Shown here one piece after another: positions 1-8,627 of a DNA stretch of 33,779 nt. The notes under the pieces were generated by a model. The model saw only the letters and a list, made by a program, of their open reading frames with translations, searched no databases and was not told the origin of the DNA. Origin of the DNA: an uncultured Ruminococcus sp. (GTDB lineage: Bacteria > Bacillota > Clostridia > UBA1212); assembly GCA_902782645.1 (NCBI GenBank), contig CACZNV010000171.1, positions 1 to 33,779 on the forward strand, read 5' to 3'. Position 1 is the stretch's first letter, and each line of letters begins with the position of its first letter. Position numbers and translations under genes: made by a program.

Positions 1-1065
1 ACATTCTTCCTCATCGCTATGAGGCGCAAGGTGGGACTCAAGGAGCGCCAGATTATGACGGAGAGCATCAATGCGTCGAGCATTGGCGGCATCTTGTCCA
101 TCACAAAAATCATCCTCATAGGAACACTCATTTTTGAGGGCGCGGGAGCCATACTGCTGGCCATAAGGTTTGTGCCGAAATTCGGCGCCATGGGCATCTG
201 GTACAGTGTTTTCCACGCGGTTTCGGCATTCTGCAACGCCGGATTTGACGTTCTGGGGAGGGAGGGCTCCGCATCGCTCACAATGTTTGCGGCCGATCCT
301 CTCGTAAATATAGTAATAATCCTGCTGATTATCATTGGCGGCCTCGGATTCCTTGTGTGGGACGACATCAGGGTTCACGGCTTCCACTGGAAGCGCTACA
401 GGCTCCAGACCAAGGCGGTGCTCTTTATGACTCTCGTTCTGGTGGTCTCCGGCGCGGTGCTGATATTCATTTTTGAGAGCAACGCCACCGGAAAAGACAT
501 GGACGTAGGCAAGAGAATCCTGACGGCCCTCTTTGCGTCGGTTACAACCAGAACGGCGGGCTTCAACACCGTCAATACTGCGGACATGGCCTCATCGTCA
601 ATTGTGCTGATGTATGTGCTTATGTTCATTGGCGGCAACTCGGGCTCTACGGCGGGCGGTGTAAAAACCACCTCGATTCTGGTCATACTGGTGTTTGCCC
701 TAAGCGGTATAAGGAGAAAGCCTGACGCCAATGTATTCGGCCGCAGAATCCACGAGGACGCCCTCAAACAGTCGGTGTACGTGGTCTCGTTCAACATCAT
801 ATTGGCGTTTGTGGGAGCCCTCATAATCGGCGCGGTGCAGCCGTCCCTGGGCATCGACAAGATACTCTTTGAAGTGTTCTCCGCCATCGGAACGGTGGGC
901 ATGAGCATGGGCATCACGCCAAGCCTCTCCGTTGCCGGCAGGGTCGTAATAATGCTTCTGATGTATCTCGGAAGGGTGGGCAGCGTTTCGTTCGGACTCG
1001 CCATGCTGGAGCGCAAGGCAAGACCTGCGGTCACATATCCTACCGAGTCCATCACAGTCGGATAA
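1..1065 (+). CDS. ktrB: KtrB/TrkH-type potassium uptake channel subunit (5' truncated by window)
   Basis: This is the membrane-spanning subunit of a Ktr/Trk potassium uptake system. The reading frame is open from base 1, so the start lies outside the window and 354 C-terminal residues are visible; the family is usually about 440-490 residues. The selectivity-filter loops can be recognised: SAFCNAGFD, VTTRTAGFNT, GGNSGSTAGGVKTTS and AIGTVGMSMG, each between hydrophobic helices. The GGNSGSTAGG loop is the family signature. The protein should sit in the cytoplasmic membrane as a dimer on an octameric KtrA ring, and the next gene encodes that partner 93 bp downstream. KtrB and TrkH are hard to separate by eye; I favour KtrB because the partner is a short single-RCK protein rather than a double-length TrkA. 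Confidence 0.93.
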   Translation, partial: TFFLIAMRRKVGLKERQIMTESINASSIGGILSITKIILIGTLIFEGAGAILLAIRFVPKFGAMGIWYSVFHAVSAFCNAGFDVLGREGSASLTMFAADPLVNIVIILLIIIGGLGFLVWDDIRVHGFHWKRYRLQTKAVLFMTLVLVVSGAVLIFIFESNATGKDMDVGKRILTALFASVTTRTAGFNTVNTADMASSSIVLMYVLMFIGGNSGSTAGGVKTTSILVILVFALSGIRRKPDANVFGRRIHEDALKQSVYVVSFNIILAFVGALIIGAVQPSLGIDKILFEVFSAIGTVGMSMGITPSLSVAGRVVIMLLMYLGRVGSVSFGLAMLERKARPAVTYPTESITVG

Positions 1066-1158
1066 AAAAGGGCTTGTTTAAAAGCCTTGAAGAGTCCGCC
1101 GGGGAGAATTTCGCGGCGGCGTATAACTTCATTGATGCGCGAAAGGAAAAGGTGCGTT

Positions 1159-1803
1159 ATGAAATCGTTTTTACTTATAGGAATGGGAACCTTCGGACAC
1201 CATTTTTGCATGAGTCTCGCCAAGAAAAAACACTGCGAGATCATGATCGTGGACAAAAAGGCGGACAACCTTGAGGATTTGCTGCCCTACGTTGTAAGCG
1301 CCAAGGTTGCCGATTGCTGCGACGAAAAGATATTGAGAACCTTCGACGTGGCCTCGTTTGACGCCTGCGTGGTCTGCATAGGCAGTGATTTCCAGAGCAG
1401 CATTCAGATCACATCCCTTCTCAAGGACCTGGGCGCGAAACACGTTATCGCCAAGGCAGAGGAGGACGTCCAGGAAAAATTCCTTCTGAGGAACGGTGCG
1501 GACCAGGTTATCTACCCTGAGAGAGATATTGCCGAGAGAATGGCCACCAGCCTCTCCAGCAGCAGTATTTTTGACTTCATCCAGCTCTCCGAGGACTACG
1601 GAATCTACGAAATCACTCCTCTTAAGAAGTGGCTGGGCAAAACCATCAGGCAGGTGGATGTCAGAAATAACTACAACATCAGCATCGTTGCCGTAAAGAG
1701 CGGCTCAAAGATCAAGACCGCCACAGCGGACTACCTGTTCACGGAGGACGATCACCTGATGGCCATTGCCGACAAGGCCACCATCGAGAAAACATTTAAG
1801 TAA
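1159..1803 (+). CDS. ktrA: KtrA/TrkA-family potassium uptake regulator (RCK_N + RCK_C)
   Basis: This cytosolic nucleotide-binding gating subunit works with the KtrB channel. At 214 residues it has one RCK_N Rossmann domain (GMGTFG near residues 8-13, and an acidic residue at the end of strand 2 in IVDKK, as in NAD-binding RCK domains). A C-terminal RCK_C domain follows (about residues 135-214; YGIYEITP and the FTEDDHLMAIA ending). I start it at ATG 1159 because a purine-rich GGAAAAGG lies 5-10 bases upstream and the protein then begins directly with the first beta strand. The in-frame ATG at 1087 would add 24 basic, unstructured residues and has no ribosome-binding site. Cotranscription with ktrB is inferred from the short gap. 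Confidence 0.93.
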   Translation: MKSFLLIGMGTFGHHFCMSLAKKKHCEIMIVDKKADNLEDLLPYVVSAKVADCCDEKILRTFDVASFDACVVCIGSDFQSSIQITSLLKDLGAKHVIAKAEEDVQEKFLLRNGADQVIYPERDIAERMATSLSSSSIFDFIQLSEDYGIYEITPLKKWLGKTIRQVDVRNNYNISIVAVKSGSKIKTATADYLFTEDDHLMAIADKATIEKTFK

Positions 1804-1869
1804 TAAGCAGCCGTCTTACAACCGTCAGAAAAACCCCTTGAGACGTTTTGCGGATGAGGAAAGGAGTCT

Positions 1870-2784
1870 TTGCTCTTGGACAGAAGAATCGGAAATCCCG
1901 CGCAGCTCTGTGAAGCGATGCGCGTCACGGCGGCGGATGGCCCGGCAAGGGGCGCCGACCTCATATATGTCAGCAACGGGAAGCTCAATTTCGTGCTGAA
2001 CGCCTCAAACTGCCTCGACATACTGAGGCTCTGGCACGGAGGCACAAACATCGGTTTTTTGACGAAAAACGGCCTCTACAACGCAAACGACGAGTTCTCA
2101 AGAACTTTTCCGGCGGGCATGCTCTACACCTGCGGCCTTGACAACATTGGCGCCAGGGACGGCTTCAGAATCCACGGACGGATACACTCTGTCCCGGCGG
2201 CGATAAAGGAACTGAAGGCGGATGAAAAGGGCGTGAAAATCGTCGGCGAGATAAGGCTTACGGAGCTTTTCGGCGAGAACATCACAGTCACAAGGACAAT
2301 CACCGCCGCATACGGTTCGGGAAGGCTTGACCTTGCCGATGAGATAGTGAACAACGGATACAGGACCGAGAAGTACTGCATGCTCTACCACGTGAATGCG
2401 GGCTACCCGCTGGTGGACGAGGGCGCCGAGATTATTGGCGAGTTCGAGGAGAGCACCGGAAGGACCCCCTGGGCGGAGAAAAACATTGGCGGCATGTTCA
2501 AAATCGACGGACCTGCCGACAATATGGAAGAGATGGTTTTCTACCACCGCCAAAGCGTTCCGCAGGTCGCCGTCGCCAATAAAAAACTCGGCAAGAAAAT
2601 GACTCTCACATATTCAAAGGACACGCTGCCCTGCCTTATCGAGTGGAAGAGCATGGGAAGCGGCGACTACTGCATAGGGCTTGAGCCCTCAACCTGCTTC
2701 CTTGACGGCTATGTCGCGGGAAAAGACCTTATTCCCGGAGGCGTGGTAAAAAACTCAATCTCAATCGATGTTGAAGATATTTAA
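1870..2784 (+). CDS. DUF4432 family aldose-1-epimerase-like protein
   Basis: A 304-residue beta-rich soluble protein resembling the DUF4432 branch of galactose-mutarotase-like proteins. The features that suggest this are the central MLYHVNAGYPLVD segment, where the family keeps a YHxNxGYPL motif, and the late IEWKSM and CIGLEPST segments. Members are thought to bind or epimerise sugars, but the substrate is not known for most and cannot be read here. There is no signal peptide. Start choice: AAGGAG at 1861-1866 is followed by TTG at 1870 and a second in-frame TTG at 1876. The second has the better spacing (9 nt), so the true protein may be two residues shorter. It follows ktrA by 66 bp and may be read from the same transcript, although no functional link is evident. 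Confidence 0.8.
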   Translation: MLLDRRIGNPAQLCEAMRVTAADGPARGADLIYVSNGKLNFVLNASNCLDILRLWHGGTNIGFLTKNGLYNANDEFSRTFPAGMLYTCGLDNIGARDGFRIHGRIHSVPAAIKELKADEKGVKIVGEIRLTELFGENITVTRTITAAYGSGRLDLADEIVNNGYRTEKYCMLYHVNAGYPLVDEGAEIIGEFEESTGRTPWAEKNIGGMFKIDGPADNMEEMVFYHRQSVPQVAVANKKLGKKMTLTYSKDTLPCLIEWKSMGSGDYCIGLEPSTCFLDGYVAGKDLIPGGVVKNSISIDVEDI

Positions 2785-2859
2785 TGACTGATAGCGGCGT
2801 CCGCAACAGACCGGAACCGCAGACTTTACAAAAGAGAACCGTAAAAAGAGGACCGGAAG

Positions 2860-5133
2860 GTGAAAAACAGGGCCCGAAAATTCACATCGCCAATCATGCT
2901 GCTGCTTGCGGTAATCATCGCGGGCTGCGGCATTTTTTGCTTGTCGGGGTGCAGAAAAAGCGCCGTCCGCGCTGACGGCAAGGTTCGGGTGATGCTTGAG
3001 AGGGCGGACGGCCTTGTAATCAGGTCCCAAACTTATGTTGACATTGAACCCGGCGAAACAGCCGTCTTTGACGTTTCAGTCTACGACGGCTATGAGGTTT
3101 GCGGCCTCAGCGACGGGCTGTACGACGAGGCCGCAGGGAGAATAATACTTGCCGGCGCAAAATACCCCACGTCCCTTACCGTGTCGCTGCGGAAGACAGG
3201 CGCGCCGGCGGAGGAGACGCCGGCGCATGAAACCGGAACGCCTTCTGCGGGCGAAACACCCGTGGCCGCAACGCCCGCAGGTGAAACTCCGGCGGAAAAG
3301 ACGCCTTCGGGCGCAACTCCTGAGGTCAGTGAAACGCCTACGCCCGAAGGCTCCCCGGGGGCAAACACTCCGGGTGTGACAGGAGAGCCGGAGAGCAGCC
3401 CGTCAGAGACCCCGGAGCCCACCGAAACGCCGGAGCCAACCCCCACGCCCACGCCAACACCCGTGGCCATAACCCTTGAGGATCCTTCGCTTAACGAGAC
3501 TCTTGCGGCTTCAACAAAAGAGGCGGCGCAGAACGAGTACAAAATAATATACCACGCCAACGGCGGTAAAATCACAGGAACCTATTCGGATTCCGCCGCG
3601 GCCTTTTTCCCGTTGGACTTTTACCTCTGTCCGAACACGCTCCCCAACACGGGGTACTTTGTGAGGAACGGATTCATGCTGGCGGGCTACACCGAGAACC
3701 CGGACGGCACCGGCGAATATTATGCGCCGGGCTGGAACATAGTGCCGGGAGAGGTCTCGGAGGGTGTTCGGGAGACCGGAAAAGAGCTCTATTGCCTCTG
3801 GATGGAAGAGACGGACCCCGGAGATTTCAGCTTTGAAATCGTTGACGGCTTCGCCACGGTGAGAAGGTACGAGGGGCGGGGCGACGTTGTCGTTATTCCC
3901 GAAAAAGTAGGCGGTTACAAGGTGCTTGTAATCGAGAGCGCCGCCTTCATGCTGAAGGGGCTGAAAGAGGTTTACATACCGAAATACGTTGAGGCCATTG
4001 GCGACGGTGCCTTTGAGGGCTGCGGCAATCTGAAGAAGGTCAACATACCGGACAGCGTGGTTTCGATAAGCGAAAATGCATTTAAAAACTGCAAAAAACT
4101 GAAGACCGTGAATGTGCTTGCCGTGAGGAATCCTGCCTACACGGCAACGGTTCTCGGCACCGCAGGGGCAATAAAATACGAGCGGCTCCTCACCGTAAAG
4201 GGTCCGAAGCTTTTCCACGTCTCAGGCTCCAACGGTCTGTTCGGCATCGACTCGAAGAAGCTGGAGGAGGCCCTTGGCGGCGAGTACACGGTCATAAACA
4301 TGAGCATACACGCCAATTACAACGCGGCTTTTGTACTTGACGCAATTTCAAGGGTGGCTGAAGAGGGCGACCTGATTGTGATGTCGCCGGAGCTCAACGG
4401 CTATCAGCTTGGCGTGACAGGCTTTAACACCACAATGTGGCAGTGTCTCGAGGGGGCCTATGATGCAGTGGCGGCAGTAGATATCAGAAACTACACGAAC
4501 GTGTTCACTTCCTTTGCGGACTTCAACCGCACCCGGGTGTACATGAGTGAAAAAACTTACCGCCAATCCAACCGGGAGATCAACGGCATTGGCGATTTAA
4601 GCTATACCATCAAGGGAACCAGCGCGGGTTATACGCTCAAGCAGGAAATGTACCTTGAGGAGGGCGGCAGCATCTCCTTCCTTGAGGGCATAACTCTCCT
4701 CAAAAAGTACGGCGACAGGCTGAACAGAATCATTGACGGTATGGCGGAGCGGGGCGTAAAGACACTTATCTCCTTTGCCACCTGCGACAGGGCGAGCCTT
4801 GAGGAGGCCTCGGGGGGCTACCCCGCGGAACCGGCCGAGACACCTGCCCCCTGCGAAACGGCCAATCCTGAGGAAACTGACGAACCGGATGAGCCGGAAG
4901 AGGAGTTTAACGACGCCAATCTCTTCGAAAATTACATTGACGGACATTTTTCCGCCATCAGGATATCAAGAGTAAAAGACTACATACTTGCGCCTGAATA
5001 CTTCTGGAACTCGGAGTGGCACGTGAACGGCGAGGGCCGCGCGCTGCGCACCGAAAAGCTTGCGGAGGATATATTGGCGTATCTTGAGAGCATCAGAGAA
5101 CCTGAGGAAGAGCAGAACGGAGGGGAAGCATGA
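2860..5133 (+). CDS. Lipoprotein with TP-rich linker, Flg_new-like repeat, LRR_5 repeats and SGNH/DltD-like domain
   Basis: A 757-residue exported protein, probably a lipoprotein: a hydrophobic N-terminus ends in LSGC with Cys31 as likely lipidation site (Cys23 in IAGC is an alternative). Domain order: N-terminal beta domain (about 35-110); low-complexity Thr/Pro/Glu linker (about 112-205); a Listeria-Bacteroides (Flg_new) type repeat (about 225-300); BspA-like LRR_5 repeats (about 355-425); and an SGNH-hydrolase-like domain (about 450-745). The last aligns by eye with the protein at 7106-8536: SGSN here with Ser457 against GGSS there, and NSEWHVN here with His721 against DTNFHLND there. The Asp usually four residues before the His is Asn717. 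An acidic Pro/Glu-rich insert (about 655-690) interrupts the SGNH domain. The start is GTG after GGAAGG. It overlaps the next gene by 4 bp. An extracellular partner of the MBOAT acyltransferase is inferred. Confidence 0.72.
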   Translation: MKNRARKFTSPIMLLLAVIIAGCGIFCLSGCRKSAVRADGKVRVMLERADGLVIRSQTYVDIEPGETAVFDVSVYDGYEVCGLSDGLYDEAAGRIILAGAKYPTSLTVSLRKTGAPAEETPAHETGTPSAGETPVAATPAGETPAEKTPSGATPEVSETPTPEGSPGANTPGVTGEPESSPSETPEPTETPEPTPTPTPTPVAITLEDPSLNETLAASTKEAAQNEYKIIYHANGGKITGTYSDSAAAFFPLDFYLCPNTLPNTGYFVRNGFMLAGYTENPDGTGEYYAPGWNIVPGEVSEGVRETGKELYCLWMEETDPGDFSFEIVDGFATVRRYEGRGDVVVIPEKVGGYKVLVIESAAFMLKGLKEVYIPKYVEAIGDGAFEGCGNLKKVNIPDSVVSISENAFKNCKKLKTVNVLAVRNPAYTATVLGTAGAIKYERLLTVKGPKLFHVSGSNGLFGIDSKKLEEALGGEYTVINMSIHANYNAAFVLDAISRVAEEGDLIVMSPELNGYQLGVTGFNTTMWQCLEGAYDAVAAVDIRNYTNVFTSFADFNRTRVYMSEKTYRQSNREINGIGDLSYTIKGTSAGYTLKQEMYLEEGGSISFLEGITLLKKYGDRLNRIIDGMAERGVKTLISFATCDRASLEEASGGYPAEPAETPAPCETANPEETDEPDEPEEEFNDANLFENYIDGHFSAIRISRVKDYILAPEYFWNSEWHVNGEGRALRTEKLAEDILAYLESIREPEEEQNGGEA

Positions 5134-5414
5134 CAGTCACGGAAATCATCCTTACGGTCATATCTGCGGTCCTGTTTGTGCTCTCCGCGGCCTTTGAAAA
5201 GGTTTTCAGGAGAAAGCTGAGGGCAGACGCCAAGACAATCAACGGGGGTCAGAAGGCACCGCTTTTTGCCAGAAACAGGGCAATGCGAACCCTTTTCTCC
5301 CTTGCTTCCGCTTTTTTTGCGGTTCTCGTCTTCATTCTGCTCCTTGTCACCGCCGCAGGACACGAGGCTCTTCTCGCCGCGGTGCTGGTCATGCTTTTTG
5401 TGCTGCTGGTTTAG
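5130..5414 (+). CDS. Small integral membrane protein of the O-acylation cluster
   Basis: A 94-residue protein that I do not recognise as a named family. It shows three hydrophobic stretches (about residues 3-22, 50-75 and 78-94) separated by a basic loop containing FRRKLR and a second basic segment, so it should have two or three membrane spans. The start codon overlaps the stop of the upstream lipoprotein gene (ATGA), which indicates translational coupling. It ends only 9 bp before the MBOAT gene. The tight packing suggests it belongs to the acyl-transfer machinery, as small membrane proteins do in dlt and alginate-acetylation operons, but this is contextual only. Its stop is TAG, the only TAG ending a gene in this window, and it lies in frame with the following MBOAT start. 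Confidence 0.75.
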   Translation: MTVTEIILTVISAVLFVLSAAFEKVFRRKLRADAKTINGGQKAPLFARNRAMRTLFSLASAFFAVLVFILLLVTAAGHEALLAAVLVMLFVLLV

Positions 5415-5423
5415 GAGGCGGAC

Positions 5424-6884
5424 ATGAGTTTTAATTCGGTCGGTTTTTTAATATTCCTGCCTGTGACCGTGATCGTCAGCCGCATCCTGCCGGTTAAGGT
5501 GCGCTGGGTGTGGCTCCTTGCCGCCAGCTATTTCTTTTACATGTCCTGGCGCCCGGAGATGGCTCTCCTTATATTCTCCGTGACCCTGGTTTCGTACCTT
5601 GGCGGCCTCATTGCCGGAAACCGCCAAGGCCAAAAGGCCGCCAAGCTTGCCGCCGCCCTTGCGTGCATCCTCTGCGGCGGCGCCTTAGTCTACTTCAAGT
5701 ATTTCGGCTTCATTGCCGAGAACATAAACCGCATCGCGCAGGGCACTGTTTTGACCGTCCCTGACGTGATACTGCCCGTGGGAATCTCTTTCTACACCTT
5801 CCAGGCAATGGGCTATGTGATTGACGTGGCTCGGGGAAATATTTCCGCGGAAAAGCATTTCGGCTACTACGCGCTCTTCGTGTCCTTCTTTCCGCAGCTT
5901 GTGGCGGGACCCATCGAGAAGGCTGAGGTACTGATACCCCAGCTCAGAGCTCCTGCAAAACTGACCTACGACAGTGTCTGCTCAGGTCTCGGAATGATAC
6001 TCATAGGTTTTTTCAAAAAGATTGCCGTGGCTGATATGATTGCGGGCCCCGTGAACGCCATATTCGCAGACCCTGCGGCTGCGGGCAGCGGCTTTACTGC
6101 CCTTGGCGCGGTCCTGTTTGCAATCCAGATACTTTGCGATTTTTCGGGTTACACCGACATTGCGGCGGGATCGGCGGAGCTCCTTGGCGTGAAGCTTTCG
6201 AAGAACTTCGACAGGCCGTATTTTGCTGCGGGCATCGGCGATTTCTGGCGCCGCTGGCACATTTCCCTCTCCGGTTGGCTGAGGGACTACATCTACATAC
6301 CCCTTGGAGGCAGCAGAAAAGGAGGTTTCAGAACCGCAGTTAACTTACTTGCGGTTTTCCTGATAAGCGGTCTCTGGCACGGTGCTGCGTGGCACTTTGT
6401 AGTGTGGGGACTTCTCCACGGTCTGCTGGTGCTGATTGACCGTTTTACCCTAAAAATGCGTAACAGTATGTGGAAAAAGGCGGGCCTTGAGCCGGAGGGC
6501 GGAATCGTGAAGAACCTGCGCAGGATTGCCACGTTCCTTGCAGTGTGCTTCCTCTGGATATTCTTCCGGGCTGAAAGTATGACGGGGGCGTTTAAAATCA
6601 TTGCCGAAATCTTCTCCTTCAAGGGCGGGAGCGCCGCGGGCATATTCGGAGGCACTTGGAACGTAATCATTATGCTCGCCGGAATCGGTGTCATTTTCCT
6701 GAGCGAAACCGGCCGGGCAGGACTTTCAATCCCCTCCGGGGAAAGCCTTGCCGTCTCAAAGAAACCGCCAATGAAGCTCATCGCACCCGCAGCAGTCATC
6801 GTCATGATCTGGACGGTGGTCCTCGCCTGGCTGCTGCTATACGCAAACTCCGCAGGCAGCGCATTCATTTATTTTGTTTTTTGA
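5424..6884 (+). CDS. MBOAT-family membrane-bound O-acyltransferase (AlgI/DltB-like)
   Basis: A 486-residue polytopic membrane protein of the MBOAT superfamily, which moves acyl groups from the cytoplasm to extracellular polymers. Diagnostic segments are PVGISFYTFQAMGYVIDV, VAGPIEKAEVL, FWRRWHISLSGWLRDYIYIPLGG and SGLWHGAAWHFVVWG. The last holds the family's conserved histidine (His319 in LWHG; His324 follows). These match the AlgI/PatA/DltB branch that acetylates polysaccharide or cell-wall polymers together with an SGNH-type partner. GGAGG at 5415-5419 gives a well-spaced ATG. It is flanked by two SGNH-like exported proteins, as expected for a complete O-acetylation module. The target polymer cannot be read from sequence; DltB is less likely because no dltA/dltC genes accompany it. 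Confidence 0.92.
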   Translation: MSFNSVGFLIFLPVTVIVSRILPVKVRWVWLLAASYFFYMSWRPEMALLIFSVTLVSYLGGLIAGNRQGQKAAKLAAALACILCGGALVYFKYFGFIAENINRIAQGTVLTVPDVILPVGISFYTFQAMGYVIDVARGNISAEKHFGYYALFVSFFPQLVAGPIEKAEVLIPQLRAPAKLTYDSVCSGLGMILIGFFKKIAVADMIAGPVNAIFADPAAAGSGFTALGAVLFAIQILCDFSGYTDIAAGSAELLGVKLSKNFDRPYFAAGIGDFWRRWHISLSGWLRDYIYIPLGGSRKGGFRTAVNLLAVFLISGLWHGAAWHFVVWGLLHGLLVLIDRFTLKMRNSMWKKAGLEPEGGIVKNLRRIATFLAVCFLWIFFRAESMTGAFKIIAEIFSFKGGSAAGIFGGTWNVIIMLAGIGVIFLSETGRAGLSIPSGESLAVSKKPPMKLIAPAAVIVMIWTVVLAWLLLYANSAGSAFIYFVF

Positions 6885-6909
6885 CTAAAATGAGTAAAGA
6901 GTAAAAACT

Positions 6910-7080
6910 TGATTTTTGAGTTATTTTTCCGTGCGCGACCCCGACGCTGTACGAAGGTACTGCGAGCGGGGAGCTCGCGGAAAGCAAGTCGCAAGCAATC
7001 GTCGTAAGACACCTTGCAGAATAGATATAAAGTTCGGCCGCCTTATATCATCTGCGACTTGCGTAAAGAACCAAAAATCA
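6910..7080 (-). repeat. Structured 171-174 bp intergenic repeat, copy 1 (inverted orientation)
   Basis: First of three copies of a dispersed element, here on the minus strand between the MBOAT and SGNH genes. Its outer ends form an inverted repeat (TGATTTTTG at 6910-6918, CAAAAATCA at 7072-7080). An inner pair GCAAGTCGCA / TGCGACTTGC and a GC-rich multi-part hairpin containing GCGAGC/GCTCGC and GTAC/GTAC follow. The corresponding stems in the other copies differ in sequence but still pair. There is no open reading frame shared intact by all copies. Together with the short flanks it fills the 221-bp gap between the two genes and ends just before the GAAAGGAGG region upstream of the next start. 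Confidence 0.85.
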
Positions 7081-7105
7081 CGAAAGGAGGCGCCGCAATT
7101 AAGTT

Positions 7106-8536
7106 ATGGCAAAAAGAATAGTTGTAATACTTCTGTCCCTTGTGCTGCTTGCGGCGCCGTTTGCCGCGGTATTTGCCCTGGCGCAAAACGTGAAGGGCGT
7201 CTACAGCCGCACCTTCACCGCCGAGCTGCCGCGCAAATATGACTATCTTTACGCCGCAGAGGGCGAAAAGATAGTCGTTGTAGGCGGCAGCTCCGTGTGC
7301 TTCGGTCTTGACTCGGCCCTGATGGAGGAACTGACGGGCCGCAAAGTTGCGGATTTCGGCCTCTATGCCACCCTGGGCACAAAGGTCATGCTGGACCTTT
7401 CAAAGAGGGCAATCAAATCCGGCGACACGGTCATCCTGGCACCGGAGCTTGACAGTCAGACCCTCTCCCTTTACTTTAACCGCAGCGCCGTCCTTGAGGC
7501 CCTTGACGGCCGCTGGGACATGGTGAGAGACATTGACGACAATGACATTGGCGGTCTCGCAGGGGCCTTCCTCAGCTACCTCTCGAAAGCCACGGATTTT
7601 CGCCGCCGCGGCATATTCCCCGACCCCTCAGGCGTTTACAACATCTCCTCGTTTAACGAGTACGGCGACATTTCCTACGAAAGACCCGCCAATGTAATGG
7701 CCCTTGGCTACGACGCCAACCGCCCCGTCGACCTTTCACCTGACATCATATCCGATGATTTCATTGACTACCTGAACGGTTATATTGACGACTGTGCCGC
7801 AAAGGGGGCTGATGTGTGGTTCAGCTTCTGCCCCGTGAACAGGAGCGGTCTCAAAGCAGGCACCACCGCAGACTCGATTTACAGCTTCTACAGGTATCTT
7901 TCGAAGAAGCTGCATTGCCGTGTGATATCCGATATAAACGACTATATCCTTGACCAACAGTATTTTTACGACACCAACTTCCATTTGAATGACATTGGCG
8001 TCAAAATCAGGACTCAGACCCTTTCAAGGGACCTTCTAAGGGCCGAGGGGGACAACCGAACCGTGAAGATAGATATTAAGGATGTACCCGCAGAGGCAAC
8101 CCCCGAGCCCACGCCCTTTGTGATTGACGAGCCCGACGAGGTGTTTGTATTCACCTCTTTCGGAAGGGGACTTGCCGTGGAGAGCGTTCTGCCTGCCGCC
8201 AAGACATTGACCTCCCTCGACATTCCCAGGGAGTTTGACGGCAAGCCCGTCTACGCCATCCTTGCAGACGCTTTTTCCGGCTGCGAAAACCTGACCTCGG
8301 TCACCATCCGCTCAAACATCGTTTTCATCGCCGACGGCGCATTCGACATCCCCACCCTGAAGAGTGTTTTCATAGACGCCAAGGACTCCGGAAGCATGGA
8401 GGCCGGCGACAACATTTTCGGTTCCAACACATCCGCCGAGATTATCCTTCCCGACACCGAAAGCTACGAAAATTTCGTCACGGGCTACTGGTGGAGCCTC
8501 TACGGCGGCAGAATGAAGATAAAGTCCGGCGGGTGA
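7106..8536 (+). CDS. Exported SGNH/DltD-like protein with C-terminal LRR_5 module, partner of MBOAT
   Basis: A 476-residue protein with an N-terminal hydrophobic segment (about residues 4-27) that acts as signal peptide or anchor. The SGNH-like domain spans about 50-320. Block I is VVGGSSVCFG with Ser62 the likely nucleophile, and the last block DTNFHLND supplies Asp289 and His293. A short PTP linker leads to a BspA-type LRR_5 module (about 380-440; AFSGCENLTSVTI and GAFDIPTLKSVFI). The protein is homologous to the C-terminal domain of the lipoprotein at 2860-5133 but carries its LRR after, not before, the SGNH domain. The likely role is transfer of an acyl group outside the membrane from the MBOAT enzyme to a glycan or wall polymer. 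ATG 7106 follows GGAGG at about 7086-7090 with a longish spacer; no better start exists nearby. Confidence 0.75.
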   Translation: MAKRIVVILLSLVLLAAPFAAVFALAQNVKGVYSRTFTAELPRKYDYLYAAEGEKIVVVGGSSVCFGLDSALMEELTGRKVADFGLYATLGTKVMLDLSKRAIKSGDTVILAPELDSQTLSLYFNRSAVLEALDGRWDMVRDIDDNDIGGLAGAFLSYLSKATDFRRRGIFPDPSGVYNISSFNEYGDISYERPANVMALGYDANRPVDLSPDIISDDFIDYLNGYIDDCAAKGADVWFSFCPVNRSGLKAGTTADSIYSFYRYLSKKLHCRVISDINDYILDQQYFYDTNFHLNDIGVKIRTQTLSRDLLRAEGDNRTVKIDIKDVPAEATPEPTPFVIDEPDEVFVFTSFGRGLAVESVLPAAKTLTSLDIPREFDGKPVYAILADAFSGCENLTSVTIRSNIVFIADGAFDIPTLKSVFIDAKDSGSMEAGDNIFGSNTSAEIILPDTESYENFVTGYWWSLYGGRMKIKSGG

Positions 8537-8598
8537 CCTCAAAGGCTTTAAGAATGCTTGAGGAAACTTTGGACGGAGACAAACCGCCAAGGGTTCTC

Positions 8599-8627
8599 TT
8601 GCACTCCGCCACCCTCCGTTGTATAAT
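8599..8627 (+). promoter_or_regulatory. Sigma-70/SigA-type promoter for the GT2 gene
   Basis: TTGCAC (8599-8604), a 17-bp spacer, then TATAAT (8622-8627): a perfect -10 and four of six -35 bases at ideal spacing. It lies 46 bp upstream of the glycosyltransferase ATG. The gene therefore probably has its own transcript, separate from the O-acylation cluster. Confidence 0.75.

Noticed and set aside
3180-3475. Possible tandem DNA repeat in the lipoprotein gene
   Set aside because: Repeated ACGCC/GAAAC units come from the Thr/Pro/Glu-rich protein linker; no fixed period and no spacer-repeat pattern of a CRISPR array.
3090-3575. Minus-strand frame rich in Gly, Ser and Val opposite the lipoprotein linker
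   Set aside because: It is the antisense of the low-complexity Thr/Pro-rich linker and has no family features or start signal.
6916-7065. Minus- and plus-strand reading frames inside the repeats that share a YFxVRDPxxVRRY-like peptide
   Set aside because: The frame is broken by a stop in copy 2 and runs out of homology in the left half; the conserved peptide simply reflects conserved DNA of the structured element. There is no ribosome-binding site pattern.
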